Positions 9,801-18,043 of a stretch of DNA of 64,000 nt are shown piece after piece. Under the pieces are notes generated by a model, which did not search any database, had not been told where the DNA came from, and worked only from the letters and a program-made list of their open reading frames with translations. Where the stretch lies: assembly GCA_039033995.1 (NCBI GenBank), contig JBCCBP010000001.1, positions 186,001-250,000 on the forward strand, in the 5' to 3' direction. Origin of the DNA: CALBPI01 sp039033995 (GTDB taxonomy: Bacteria; Pseudomonadota; Gammaproteobacteria; Steroidobacterales; Woeseiaceae). The translations under genes were made by a program, and so were the position numbers. The stretch's first letter is position 1; each line of letters opens with the position of its first letter.

Positions 9801-10118
9801 GGGCTCGCCTGCAAGAACGCGATTTTGATTGTCGAGTTCGCGCGCGACCTGGAACGTCAGGGGCGCAGTATCGTCGATGCGGCGGTAGAGGCCTCGCGCA
9901 TTCGCTTACGACCGATTTTGATGACGAGTTTTGCATTCATTGCCGGTGTGTTGCCCCTCGTGTTTGCCAGCGGTGCGGGCGCCGAGATTCGTCACGTTCT
10001 CGGTGTTGCTGTGTTTTTCGGCATGCTCGGCGTCACCTTCTTTGGGCTCATTTTCACACCGGTCCTGTACGTGCTGATTCGTCGCTGGGCGACGCGCGGG
10101 GAGGCAGCTGATGCGTAG
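6894..10118 (+). CDS. RND efflux transporter, MexF/OqxB-like (HAE1)
   Basis: This 1,074-residue proton-driven inner-membrane pump has the full HAE1 layout. Helix 1 (IFAAVLSLFILICGAIAIPNLPVSEYP) comes first, followed by the pore domain motif YPGANPQTISETVAAPLEEAI. Helix 4 carries the paired Asp residues (IGIVVDDAIVVVENV) needed for proton relay, and the second half contains GLACKNAILIVEFARDL. Sequence style (YPDVVPPTVQVTAAYPG, GGPPQPDSAVQ) is closest to the MexF/OqxB branch, whose known members export drugs such as quinolones and chloramphenicol. It is co-transcribed with the adaptor before it and the outer-membrane factor after it, which overlaps by 8 bp. Confidence 0.95.
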   Translation: MNLARSFVDRPIFAAVLSLFILICGAIAIPNLPVSEYPDVVPPTVQVTAAYPGANPQTISETVAAPLEEAINGVEGMLYMKSVASSDGTMALDVTFASGIDIDLATVKVQNRVSRALPRLPETVRALGVSTNKTSPTLTMVVHLTSPNGKYDGAYLANYVNLRIKDEIARLPGVGQAIVFGEGVYAMRVWLDPDKVAARSLTVGDIVAAIREQNIQASAGLIGGPPQPDSAVQLSISVRGRLVTAEEFSDIVLKTDGDGAVTLLRDVARVELGGDSYSLRSLLDNQQAAAIPIFESPGANSIELSAAVRAKMTELSEDFPPGVSWEVAYDPTVFVRESIASVIETLLEAVLLVVLVVVIFLQTWRATIIPLLAVPVSVVGTFAVLLLLGFSINVLTLFGLVVAIGIVVDDAIVVVENVERHIEMDKSPKEAAHAAMAEVSGPIVAISLVLAAVFVPLAFLSGVTGEFYRQFAVTIAASVTISAFNSLTLSPALAAVLLKPKGAPTQTTGRVINLLLGWVFRPFNRIFERGATSYGRRVGGYIRRSRRLMLIYGVLIGVALVAFRAVPGGFIPVQDKQYLFGVALLPEGATIERTEDMLREMADVALATPGVDNAVAFPGLNGVHFVNTSNIGTMFIGIDPAHDRDATALELSAALTGAFGQIEEGLAFALMPPPVLGLGNSSGIESFIQDRQGLGFGALNQATQMMSGALRQTPGFDPYSVLSSFQANVPQLEADIDRRQVKEQNLALTDVFEALQAYLGSTYVNDFNRFGRTFSVYVQGDADFRDEVSDVSRIKVRDSLGRMVPISSVLTMRETFGPDPVIRFNGYPAADLSAGIIPAEMSSSEALGVFSELAAQQLPQGIGFAWTGLTFQEATQGNTAVFVFPLCILFVYLILAALYESWLLPLSVILIVPLCLLSAIGGIWCLNTIKGLIFGLQIGAGMIPPPPVSVPPTFLDNNLFTQIGLVVLMGLACKNAILIVEFARDLERQGRSIVDAAVEASRIRLRPILMTSFAFIAGVLPLVFASGAGAEIRHVLGVAVFFGMLGVTFFGLIFTPVLYVLIRRWATRGEAADA

Positions 10119-11511
10119 TCGTCTTGCGATGTTTGTCGGGACGTTGGTGCTGGCTGCTTGCAATGTTGGCCCGGACTATCAACGCCCGGAGCTCGCGTTG
10201 CCGGATACGTTTGTTGCACTGCCGGCGACCGCGGAAGCGCTGCCGCCCGAAGCGCTCTGGCAACTGTTTGAAGATCCCGAGCTATCGGCATTACTCGAGC
10301 GGGCTCGCAAGAACAACGCAGAGCTCGGTCAGGCTGCTGCGGTACTGGCCGAATCGCGCGCACTGAGTGGCCTGCGTATTTTTAGTTTGTTCCCGACAGT
10401 GACGATCAACGTTGATCCCGAGCGCACGCGTCAAAGCGCGCAGGATCCGTTCGGTTTCGGTACCGATGTCGTCGAGCGCTATCGCGCCGGCTTCGATGCG
10501 GTGTGGGAGATCGACCTCTTTGGCTCGCTGCGTCGCGATGCCGAAGCGATTGTGTACCAGACGGAAGCCGATCTGGCGCGCCTGTACGCCGTCGAGGTCA
10601 GTGTCGTTGCCGAAACAGCGCAAACCTATTTTCAATGGCAGGGTGCGGTTCTGCAGGAACAGTTGCTCGTCAAGCAAATCGCCGTGCAGCAACGCCGCTA
10701 CGAGCTGTTGCAAGCCTCACTCGATGCCGGCGGTGCCACCGCATTGGACGTTGCCCAGGCGGGTGCGCAGGAGCGCTCGATCGCGGCGGCACTGCCAGCG
10801 ACGCGGGCCCAACGTCTCGCGGCGGTGCAGCGACTCGCTGTGTTGACCGGCCAGTCACCCGCCGACGTGCTGACACAGCTGACACCGGCCACGTCCATGC
10901 CAACCATGCCCGCTTTCCTGCCGTCAGGTGACCCCGCGGACTGGTTGGCGCGGCGCCCGGATCTATTGGCGGCCGAACGGCAACTCGCTTTCACGACCGC
11001 GAAAATCGGCGTCGCGACGGCGGAGCTATATCCGCGACTGAACCTGATCGGCGATTTTGGCTGGACAGGGCGAACAGCTAGCGACCTCGGGGATAATGAC
11101 GCGGACCGATTCCGGTTTGCGCCGGCATTGTCATGGCGCATCCTGGATTATGGGCGCGTGCGCCAGGAAATCGCTGCGGCAGAAGCCCGCGCCGCCAATG
11201 CGCTGGCAGTCTTCGAGCAAACCTGGCGTGGCGCCATCGAAGAAACCGAAAATGCGCTGATGACCTATCGCACGACCAGCGAAACGGTCGCGATTCTCGA
11301 CGAGGGCATCGCCCACAGTGCGGCGGCCGTCGAACTGGCCGAGCTTCGATTTGATAATGGCGCTGACAGTTTCCTGCAGGTGTTGGATGCCGAACGCACC
11401 GATCTTGAACTGCGCACCCAGCGAATCGTGGCTTCGATCGATCAAGCCACGGCGCTGGCTGCGCTGTACAAGGCGCTCGGTGGCAGCTTCAGTGAGCAGG
11501 TGAGCCGCTAA
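10111..11511 (+). CDS. Outer-membrane efflux factor, OprN/NodT family lipoprotein
   Basis: This 466-residue TolC-type channel subunit completes the RND pump. The signal ends in a lipobox (LAAC, Cys17) followed by NVGPDYQRPELALPDTF, the usual N-terminus of NodT-family factors. Two OEP repeats are visible. One has LARLYAVEVSVVAETAQTYFQW and GGATALDVAQAGAQ. The other has WLARRPDLLAAERQLAFTTA and FDNGADSFLQVLDAERTDLEL. The ATG lies inside the end of the RND gene (8-bp overlap). No dedicated regulator is next to the operon. Confidence 0.93.
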   Translation: MRSRLAMFVGTLVLAACNVGPDYQRPELALPDTFVALPATAEALPPEALWQLFEDPELSALLERARKNNAELGQAAAVLAESRALSGLRIFSLFPTVTINVDPERTRQSAQDPFGFGTDVVERYRAGFDAVWEIDLFGSLRRDAEAIVYQTEADLARLYAVEVSVVAETAQTYFQWQGAVLQEQLLVKQIAVQQRRYELLQASLDAGGATALDVAQAGAQERSIAAALPATRAQRLAAVQRLAVLTGQSPADVLTQLTPATSMPTMPAFLPSGDPADWLARRPDLLAAERQLAFTTAKIGVATAELYPRLNLIGDFGWTGRTASDLGDNDADRFRFAPALSWRILDYGRVRQEIAAAEARAANALAVFEQTWRGAIEETENALMTYRTTSETVAILDEGIAHSAAAVELAELRFDNGADSFLQVLDAERTDLELRTQRIVASIDQATALAALYKALGGSFSEQVSR

Positions 11512-11516
11512 GTCGG

Positions 11517-12032
11517 TTACGTCACCGTCTCATGCGTGTCGCCAGTGTCTTCTGCTGGCACTATTGGCGCACGATCCACTTCGCGCAGATGATCGCGATA
11601 GCGCAACGACATTTCGATAAACACGGCGAGAAACTCGGTGAGATGCTTTGCGTTGTAACCCGCATTCGCCAGCAGATCCGCCTCGAGTATCGGGTCGTTT
11701 TCGTGGTCGAGATACGCGCGCGTCAATCGTTGGCGACGGTTCCAGTCATTGATATCGGCAACATCGACATCGAAGCCGGTCATGCCGAAATACAGCAATA
11801 GATCGCCGTCATTGAATACGCGCATCGAATACGTGATGCCGTTCACTTTGATTTCCAATGACCTCTCGCCGTCATCAGAGGTCGTGTCACGTACGGCGCT
11901 GTAGCCTTCGGCGCGCAGCATACCGATGATCTCGGCCTGGCTGTAGTCTTTACGTAACGGTGCCGTGTCGGCCGCAGCCGTCCCACTGACGAACAGCAGC
12001 GCGAGCGCCGCGATCAATCGCATAATAGTCAT
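11517..12032 (-). CDS. YbjN-domain exported protein
   Basis: About 171 residues with a Sec signal peptide (LIAALALLFVSGTAAA) and a domain resembling YbjN (PF10722): KVNGITYSMRVFNDGDLLLYFGMTG, then NDWNRRQRLTRAYLDHENDPILEADLL. YbjN-like folds resemble secretion chaperones, and the function of exported versions is unknown to me. Several ATGs are possible (12062, 12053, 12032, 12023). The last two place the signal peptide correctly, and neither has a strong ribosome site. It converges on the RND operon, with stops 5 bp apart, and is divergent from the nuclease gene. Confidence 0.7.
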   Translation of the reverse strand: MTIMRLIAALALLFVSGTAAADTAPLRKDYSQAEIIGMLRAEGYSAVRDTTSDDGERSLEIKVNGITYSMRVFNDGDLLLYFGMTGFDVDVADINDWNRRQRLTRAYLDHENDPILEADLLANAGYNAKHLTEFLAVFIEMSLRYRDHLREVDRAPIVPAEDTGDTHETVT

Positions 12033-12151
12033 CAAATAGTCTCGATTTGTCATTATCAGCAATCGTACACTACGCTTTGGCTATCGGCGCCCGCCACCGA
12101 CTGAGTCGCAATGTCGCAGGTTTCGCCGAAAAGCGGGCTTTGGAGAATGTC

Positions 12152-12934
12152 ATGAGAATGCTAGCAGTTTCGGTCGCCGCCATATCGGCATTGGTTCTGA
12201 CACCGCAAGCGACCGCGTGGGGAAAAACGGGGCATCGTGTCACCGGTGCGATCGCTGAAAATTACCTGTCGCGACGTGCCAAACGGGCGATCGATGAAAT
12301 CCTGAGTACGGAAGACCTGGCGGAAATCTCTACCTGGGCAGATTTCTATCGCTCGGATCCCGATGAGTTCTGGCAGCGAAAATCCGGTCCGTTTCACTAT
12401 GTCACGATCCCGATCGGCAAACGCTATAGCGACGTGGGTGCGCCACCGCAGGGCGACGCGATCACAGCACTGGAAATGTTTGCTGACGTGCTTCGTGATG
12501 ACGCCGCGAGCGCGGCGGACAAGAAGCGCGCGCTTCATTTCACAGTGCATATCATCGGTGACCTGCACCAACCGCTGCATGCCGGCAATGGGACCGACCG
12601 TGGTGGCAATCAGTACACGGTGGTCTGGTATGGCGACGTCACCAATCTTCACAGTGTTTGGGATACAGGCCTCGTCAAACAGGAAGAGCTTTCCTACACC
12701 GAGTACACCACATGGTTGCTGCGCAAACTTAGCCGGGAACAGGTGGCCGAATGGATGGAGCCAGACCCGTTGGTATGGATTGCCGAAAGCGCTGCGATTC
12801 GGGACACAATTTACCCCGGCGGCGATCGTAACCTGCGCTGGGACTACTTTTTCGCGCACCGCGACACCGTGCGTCAGCGCTTGTCACAGGGCGGCGTGCG
12901 GATGGCGGCGTATCTGAATGAGCTGTTCGAATAA
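12152..12934 (+). CDS. Secreted S1/P1-type nuclease
   Basis: This 260-residue zinc-dependent nuclease cleaves single-stranded nucleic acids and 3'-nucleotides in known family members. The signal peptide (MRMLAVSVAAISALVLTPQATA) is followed directly by WGKTGHR. In this family the new N-terminal Trp and the nearby His bind zinc. Further ligand motifs are HFTVHIIGDLHQPLHAG and NLHSVWDTGL. The frame is open upstream, but the ATG at 12152 has GGAG at 12142-12145 and gives the correct signal peptide. Expected to be periplasmic or secreted, perhaps for phosphate and nucleoside scavenging. Confidence 0.9.
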   Translation: MRMLAVSVAAISALVLTPQATAWGKTGHRVTGAIAENYLSRRAKRAIDEILSTEDLAEISTWADFYRSDPDEFWQRKSGPFHYVTIPIGKRYSDVGAPPQGDAITALEMFADVLRDDAASAADKKRALHFTVHIIGDLHQPLHAGNGTDRGGNQYTVVWYGDVTNLHSVWDTGLVKQEELSYTEYTTWLLRKLSREQVAEWMEPDPLVWIAESAAIRDTIYPGGDRNLRWDYFFAHRDTVRQRLSQGGVRMAAYLNELFE

Positions 12935-12997
12935 CGCCTGAACCCGCGCTTATTCTGTCAACCGCGCTGCCGTCAGCAGCCGTGATGCGATAGACTA

Positions 12998-13020
12998 TCG
13001 GCCGTTTTTCAAGCGGCCGA
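12998..13020 (+). promoter_or_regulatory. Stem-loop just before the iadA start
   Basis: The arms TCGGCCG (12998-13004) and CGGCCGA (13014-13020) are perfect complements around a 9-base loop. The stem ends six bases before the GTG start of the next gene, where a ribosome site would be expected and none is visible. It could be a weak terminator for the nuclease gene or a translational control element. Confidence 0.35.
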
Positions 13021-13026
13021 CTATTC

Positions 13027-14187
13027 GTGCTGAAAATTCTCCAAACCGCGACTGTATTCGACCCCGCGCCGCGCGGATTGCAGCATCTGCTGGTCGCGGG
13101 CTCACAGATTGTCTGGCTCGGCCACGAACCACCCGTGCTGCCAGCCATGCTTCAGGTGGATACGTTTGATGTCGGTGGTCGGTTTGTCGTGCCTGGCCTG
13201 GTCGATGGGCACGCGCATACCACCGGTGGTGGTGGCGAGGCCGGCTACGCAAGTCGCGTGCCTGCACCGCATCTCAGCCAGTTTGTGCATGCTGGCGTGA
13301 CGACGGTCGTTGGTCTGCTAGGCACGGACGATACGACACGCGATACCAGCCAGTTGCTCGCGGCAACCCGCACCTTGCGTGCGGAAGGTATGAGCGCGTA
13401 CTGCTACACCGGCGGTTATCGCATTCCACCGGTGACATTCACCGGTGATGTGCGCAGCGACATCGTCAATCTCGATCCGGTGATCGGCGTCGGTGAAATT
13501 GCGATCAGTGATCACCGCTCATCGCAGCCGACCTACGACGAACTGCTGCGTGTCGCCAGCGATGCGCATGTTGCCGGGCTGATGACGGGCAAAGCGGGTG
13601 TCCTGCACTTGCATCTGGGTGACGGTGAGCGCGGTTTGTCGCTGGTGCGTCGGGCGCTGGCGGAGTCGGAACTACCAGGACGCGTGTTTAATCCGACCCA
13701 TTGCAATCGCAATCCTGGATTGATGGCGGAAGCGTTCGAACTCGTTGGTGCTGGCTGTACCATCGATCTCACCGCGTTTCCGGTGGCTGACGACGATATT
13801 GCCTGCAGTGCCGCAACGGCTTTGCTGCGTTATCTGCAGTCCGGACTACCAGCAGACCAGATCACGATCAGTTCGGACGGTGGTGGTTGTCTGCCGGTAT
13901 TCGATGAGCAGGGCCAGATCGTATCCGCCGACACGGCATTGCCGACCAGCCTGCTCGATACGCTGCGCGAGGCGCTGCAGTTGGGCATCGAGTTACCAGA
14001 GGTGTTGGCGACTATGACCGCCAACCCATCGGCACTGTTGCGGTTGCCCGCGAAAGGGCGCCTGGCTGCGGGTATGGACGCGGATCTGTTGGTGTTGAAT
14101 GATGCGTACGAGGTTGACGCGGTCATGGCGCTCGGTGAGTGGCACCTGCGCGATGGGGAAGTGCTGAAACAGGGCACGTTCGAGTAA
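13027..14187 (+). CDS. iadA: Isoaspartyl dipeptidase (IadA-like, amidohydrolase superfamily)
   Basis: This 386-residue metallopeptidase should split beta-aspartyl dipeptides, here probably the beta-Asp-Arg released by cyanophycinase. It shows the amidohydrolase HxH (His62, His64 in VDGHAHTTGG), the IadA block GGGGEAGY (Glu71), GVTTVVGLLGTD, ISDHRSS, NPTHCNRNP and the SSDGGG aspartate. Glu157 stands where the E. coli enzyme, as I recall its sequence, has the carbamylated metal-bridging lysine (GVGEIAISDHRS against GVKCAISDHRS, with a one-residue offset). The start is GTG. It lies 25 bp upstream of the cyanophycinase gene, which supports a role in cyanophycin recycling. Confidence 0.88.
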   Translation: MLKILQTATVFDPAPRGLQHLLVAGSQIVWLGHEPPVLPAMLQVDTFDVGGRFVVPGLVDGHAHTTGGGGEAGYASRVPAPHLSQFVHAGVTTVVGLLGTDDTTRDTSQLLAATRTLRAEGMSAYCYTGGYRIPPVTFTGDVRSDIVNLDPVIGVGEIAISDHRSSQPTYDELLRVASDAHVAGLMTGKAGVLHLHLGDGERGLSLVRRALAESELPGRVFNPTHCNRNPGLMAEAFELVGAGCTIDLTAFPVADDDIACSAATALLRYLQSGLPADQITISSDGGGCLPVFDEQGQIVSADTALPTSLLDTLREALQLGIELPEVLATMTANPSALLRLPAKGRLAAGMDADLLVLNDAYEVDAVMALGEWHLRDGEVLKQGTFE

Positions 14188-14212
14188 CAAAGACGTATGA
14201 AAGGTTGAAACA

Positions 14213-15034
14213 ATGGCGCCATCTCCGGCAGTAGACAATACCGATCGCGGTTACGTGATTCCTATCGGCGGTGCCGAAGAAAAGTTACAGAACCCCGAGA
14301 TTCTCGACCGTTTTGTGTCGCTATGCGGCGGTAAGCCTGCGAGGATCGCGATCATTCCAACCGCTTCGGAGTTGGAAGATACCGGTCGCAACTACGAGAA
14401 GCTGTTTCGCCGGCTTGGCGTTAACCACGCGCGCGTGCTGCCGTTTATTGAGCGCTCTGATTGTGACAATCCTGAATGGCTGGACTACATCAATGGTGCG
14501 GATGGTGTTTTCATGACAGGCGGCAACCAGCTGCGGCTATCGACAACGCTGGGTGGTACCGATGTCGCCCGCGCAATTCGACGGCGCAACGCAGAAGGTA
14601 TGCACGTCGCGGGCACATCGGCAGGTGCTGCGTTTATGCCGGAGCATATGATTGCCGGCGGATCCGAAGGCGCGACACCGACTCCCGACAAGGTCACGCT
14701 GGCGCCGGGTCTCGGGCTGACCAACAATTTCATCATCGACCAGCACTTTCGACAAAGAGATCGTCTCGGTCGCCTGCTAACGGCGCTTGCCTACAATCCG
14801 TTTGCGGTCGGGATCGGCCTAGACGAGGACACGGCCGCGTTTATTCAGCCCGGTGATAGTCTTGAAGTGGTCGGCAGCGGTGGCATCACCATCATCGATC
14901 CGAACGATCTCGAGTTTTCGTCGATGGCGAAAGCCCGTAGCAACGAGCCGGTGAGTCTTATCGGCGTGAAACTGCACATTCTCATCTCGGGCGGTCGATT
15001 CGATATTGCTTCACGAAATGCGTATTCTCAGTAG
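14213..15034 (+). CDS. cphB: Cyanophycinase (peptidase family S51)
   Basis: This 273-residue serine exopeptidase releases beta-Asp-Arg dipeptides from the polymer cyanophycin. The family marks are GYVIPIGGAEEKL near the N-terminus, the substrate-contacting FMTGGNQLRLS, and the nucleophile elbow GTSAGAAFMPEHMI with the catalytic serine. DQHFRQRDRLGRLL follows. There is no signal peptide, so it is cytosolic, as expected for the intracellular type. AAAGG lies about 8 bases before the ATG. It sits between iadA and cphA, so make and break enzymes are together. Confidence 0.95.
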   Translation: MAPSPAVDNTDRGYVIPIGGAEEKLQNPEILDRFVSLCGGKPARIAIIPTASELEDTGRNYEKLFRRLGVNHARVLPFIERSDCDNPEWLDYINGADGVFMTGGNQLRLSTTLGGTDVARAIRRRNAEGMHVAGTSAGAAFMPEHMIAGGSEGATPTPDKVTLAPGLGLTNNFIIDQHFRQRDRLGRLLTALAYNPFAVGIGLDEDTAAFIQPGDSLEVVGSGGITIIDPNDLEFSSMAKARSNEPVSLIGVKLHILISGGRFDIASRNAYSQ

Positions 15035-15259
15035 CAGGCAACCTGGTAACACCGTCGACTTAGATTTTGTGACCCTTATGTAGACGTGGTGCGCGGACGG
15101 AGACCTCCCGTTTTCGTTGGTCCGTTTGTCGGACGCTCGTGGCATCGCCGCGTCAACGGACGTCTCTTACTGTGAGTCGGTGCGCAAAGACCTCAGGCTG
15201 CCGGCCGCTCCCGCGTTGGAGCTTTGTTTTGCCAAGCAAAAGAATAAGCGGAGAATTGC

Positions 15260-18043
15260 ATGCGCGTTGTTTCCACCAATGTTTTTGTGGGTCCGAGTAT
15301 CTATGCTCACTTCCCGGTGATCCGGCACGTCCTCGATCTCGGTGAGCTCGAGCACTGGCCGTCGGCAAAAATTGGTCCTGCATTCGTTGAAGGCCTGATT
15401 GCGAGTCTTCCAGGGTTGGACGAGCATGGCTGCTCTTACCGCGAGCCGGGTGGTTTCCTTCGCAGACTACGAGAGGACGAAGGCACGTGGATGGGGCACA
15501 TTCTCGAGCACGTCGCGATCGAGTTACAGAACATTGCCGGGTCCCCGGTGACCTTTGGCCGTACGCGTTCGATCGACGGCGAGCCCGGTCACTACAACAT
15601 GGTGTTCGAGTACAAGGACAAGAGTGTGGGCCTGGAAGCGAGCGAGCTCGCGCGCAAGCTATTGCAGTCGCTGCTACCACCCGAGTTGCAGACCGACGCG
15701 CCGGCGCCGGACTGGCAGTTCGAGGAAGCCCGCGACGATTTTATTCGCTATGCGCAGCGACGTGCGCTGGGGCCGAGTACGGCATCGCTGGTGCAGGCCG
15801 CAGAAGAACGCGGTATTCCATGGTTACGTCTGAACGATTACAGCTTGATTCAACTCGGCCATGGTCGTTACCAGCAACGAATACAGGCAACCTGTACCGG
15901 GAACACCAGCAACATCGCGGTCGAGCTGGCCGGCGACAAAGAGGAAACCAATGCGGTACTCCGCGATTTGGGACTGCCGGTGCCACGCCAGTATGCCTTG
16001 CGCAGTGAGTCGCAAGCCGTGCGCGCCGCGCGTCGAATCGGTGGGCCAGTAGTGGTGAAGCCCTTGAATGCGAATCACGGGCGTGGCGTGTCGATCAACC
16101 TGACCGACGAGGATCAGGTGCGTACCGCATTCGCCAAGGCTAAAGAGCACAGCCGAACTGTCTTAGTCGAGAGTTTCATCGAAGGTCTCGATCATCGTTT
16201 GCTGGTCGTTAATGGCAAGCTGGTGGCCGCGGCCAAGCGGATGCCCGGCCATGTCGTCGGTGACGGCGAACATACGATCGAACAGCTGGTCGATATCGTC
16301 AACCAGGATCCGCGCCGCGGCGTTGGCCATGAAAAGGTGCTGACGCGTCTCGAGTTTGATCATCAGGCCGAACGGTTGCTCAAAAAGCACGGCTACACGC
16401 CGGAAACGGTGCCTCCCGCTGGCGAGACCGTGTTCCTGCGCTCGACTGGCAATCTGTCGACCGGCGGCACCGCGATCGACGTCACGGAAACTATCCACCC
16501 GGACAACCGTGAGATGGCGGAACGTACGGTGAAGGCGATCGGTCTGGACGTTGGTGGCGTGGATTTTCTGACCTCCGATATCAGCTTGTCCTATCGAGAG
16601 ACCGGCGGTGCCATTTGCGAAGTGAATGCGGGTCCTGGATTTCGCATGCACGTCGCGCCCAGCGAAGGTACCCCACGTGATGTAGCGGGCCCCGTTATCG
16701 ACGGGCTGTTCCCGCCGGGACAGCCAAGTCGAATTCCGATCGCGTCGATTACCGGTACCAACGGCAAGACCACGACGTCAAGGATGCTGGCACATATTCT
16801 GAAACTGACCGGCAAGACAGTCGGTCTGACCTCCACGGAAGGTGTCTATATCGATGGCTCGCTGACGGTGTCCGGTGATATGACCGGTCCGGTCTCGGCG
16901 CAGATGGTGCTGCGCGATCCGTCGGTCGATGCGGCCGTCATGGAAACGGCACGCGGCGGCATGCTCCGCGGGGGCCTCGGTTTTCCATCGTGCAATGTGG
17001 CGTGCTGCCTGAACATTTCGGCAGACCACCTAGGCATGAAAGGGGTCGACACGCTGGAGCAACTGGCCGAGGTGAAGCGGATTCCCATCGAGGTGGCAGA
17101 GGACGCAGCCGTATTGAATGCCGACGATCCGCATTGTCTCAGAATGGCGGACTACACCAATGCGGCACGCCTTTGCTATATCACGATGAATGCCAACCAC
17201 CCACTCGTGAAACAGCATATCCAGGCAGGCGGCCAGGCATTTGTGCTCGAAGAAGGCATGAACGGCCACATGATCACGATCTATGCTGGTGATACCCATA
17301 TTCCGCTGCTGTGGACGCACCTCATTCCAGCTACCGTCGAAGGCAAGGCGATGCACAACGTGCAAAACGCGATGTTCGCGGCGGCACTCGCCTACAACAT
17401 GGATGTCAGCCTGGACAATATTCGTCAGGGTCTTCGCACATTCGGCACGTCATTCTTCCAGGCACCGGGTCGTATGAATATGTTCGATGAGCATCCGTTC
17501 AAGGTGATTCTCGACTACGCCCATAATCCGGCCGCCGTGAAAGCGATTTGCGAACTGGTGTCGCGGCTTGATGTCGACGGTCGACGCATTGTTGTTCTGG
17601 CTGCCCCGGGTGATCGCCGCGATGAGGACATCGCAGACATCGCGACGGTTGCTGCACCGCATTTCGACCACTTCATATGCAAGCGCGATGACAATACGCG
17701 CGGCCGCGATGGCGACGAAGTGCCAATGATGCTGAAGCGTGCATTGAACGCCGCCGGTATCGACGACGATCGTATCGATCTGGTGCCAGACGAACAAGAG
17801 GCTGTGATCGCCGGACTCGCCGCTTGTGCACCGGGTGACTTGCTGCTGATTCTCGGCGACAACGTCCGCCGCTGTTGGAAACAGATCATCTACTACCAGG
17901 TGGACGAGCAACAGGCCGAGAAAAAGACCGAGTCGGTCACGCTGGTACCGGTGCCGGAACTGTCGTTTGAGCTCGATCCCAGCCTCGAATTGATACAGGA
18001 TGAGCGTGGCGTGCGTGTCGCGCGTGACGAAGACGGCGACTGA
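15260..18043 (+). CDS. cphA: Cyanophycin synthetase (CphA1 type)
   Basis: This 927-residue ligase polymerises aspartate and arginine into cyanophycin, a nitrogen and carbon store. Domain order: an N-terminal domain (about 1-160), an ATP-grasp domain (about 220-480, with GPVVVKPLNANHGRGVSINL and EVNAGPGFRMH), then a Mur-ligase-like domain. The Mur part has the P-loop ITGTNGKTTTSRML near residue 497 and DYAHNPAAVKAI later. In known enzymes ATP-grasp adds Asp to the backbone and the Mur domain adds Arg to the side chain. Start: GGAG at 15250-15253, 6 bases before the ATG. The stop overlaps the next ATG by one base. Confidence 0.95.
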   Translation: MRVVSTNVFVGPSIYAHFPVIRHVLDLGELEHWPSAKIGPAFVEGLIASLPGLDEHGCSYREPGGFLRRLREDEGTWMGHILEHVAIELQNIAGSPVTFGRTRSIDGEPGHYNMVFEYKDKSVGLEASELARKLLQSLLPPELQTDAPAPDWQFEEARDDFIRYAQRRALGPSTASLVQAAEERGIPWLRLNDYSLIQLGHGRYQQRIQATCTGNTSNIAVELAGDKEETNAVLRDLGLPVPRQYALRSESQAVRAARRIGGPVVVKPLNANHGRGVSINLTDEDQVRTAFAKAKEHSRTVLVESFIEGLDHRLLVVNGKLVAAAKRMPGHVVGDGEHTIEQLVDIVNQDPRRGVGHEKVLTRLEFDHQAERLLKKHGYTPETVPPAGETVFLRSTGNLSTGGTAIDVTETIHPDNREMAERTVKAIGLDVGGVDFLTSDISLSYRETGGAICEVNAGPGFRMHVAPSEGTPRDVAGPVIDGLFPPGQPSRIPIASITGTNGKTTTSRMLAHILKLTGKTVGLTSTEGVYIDGSLTVSGDMTGPVSAQMVLRDPSVDAAVMETARGGMLRGGLGFPSCNVACCLNISADHLGMKGVDTLEQLAEVKRIPIEVAEDAAVLNADDPHCLRMADYTNAARLCYITMNANHPLVKQHIQAGGQAFVLEEGMNGHMITIYAGDTHIPLLWTHLIPATVEGKAMHNVQNAMFAAALAYNMDVSLDNIRQGLRTFGTSFFQAPGRMNMFDEHPFKVILDYAHNPAAVKAICELVSRLDVDGRRIVVLAAPGDRRDEDIADIATVAAPHFDHFICKRDDNTRGRDGDEVPMMLKRALNAAGIDDDRIDLVPDEQEAVIAGLAACAPGDLLLILGDNVRRCWKQIIYYQVDEQQAEKKTESVTLVPVPELSFELDPSLELIQDERGVRVARDEDGD

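Noticed and set aside
15200..15259. Sigma54-like match before cphA
   Set aside because: GG and GC are 11 rather than 10 bases apart, so the spacing is wrong.
15153..15680. Minus-strand frame overlapping the start of cphA
   Set aside because: Arg/Ser-rich shadow with no start signal. cphA on the other strand is unambiguous.
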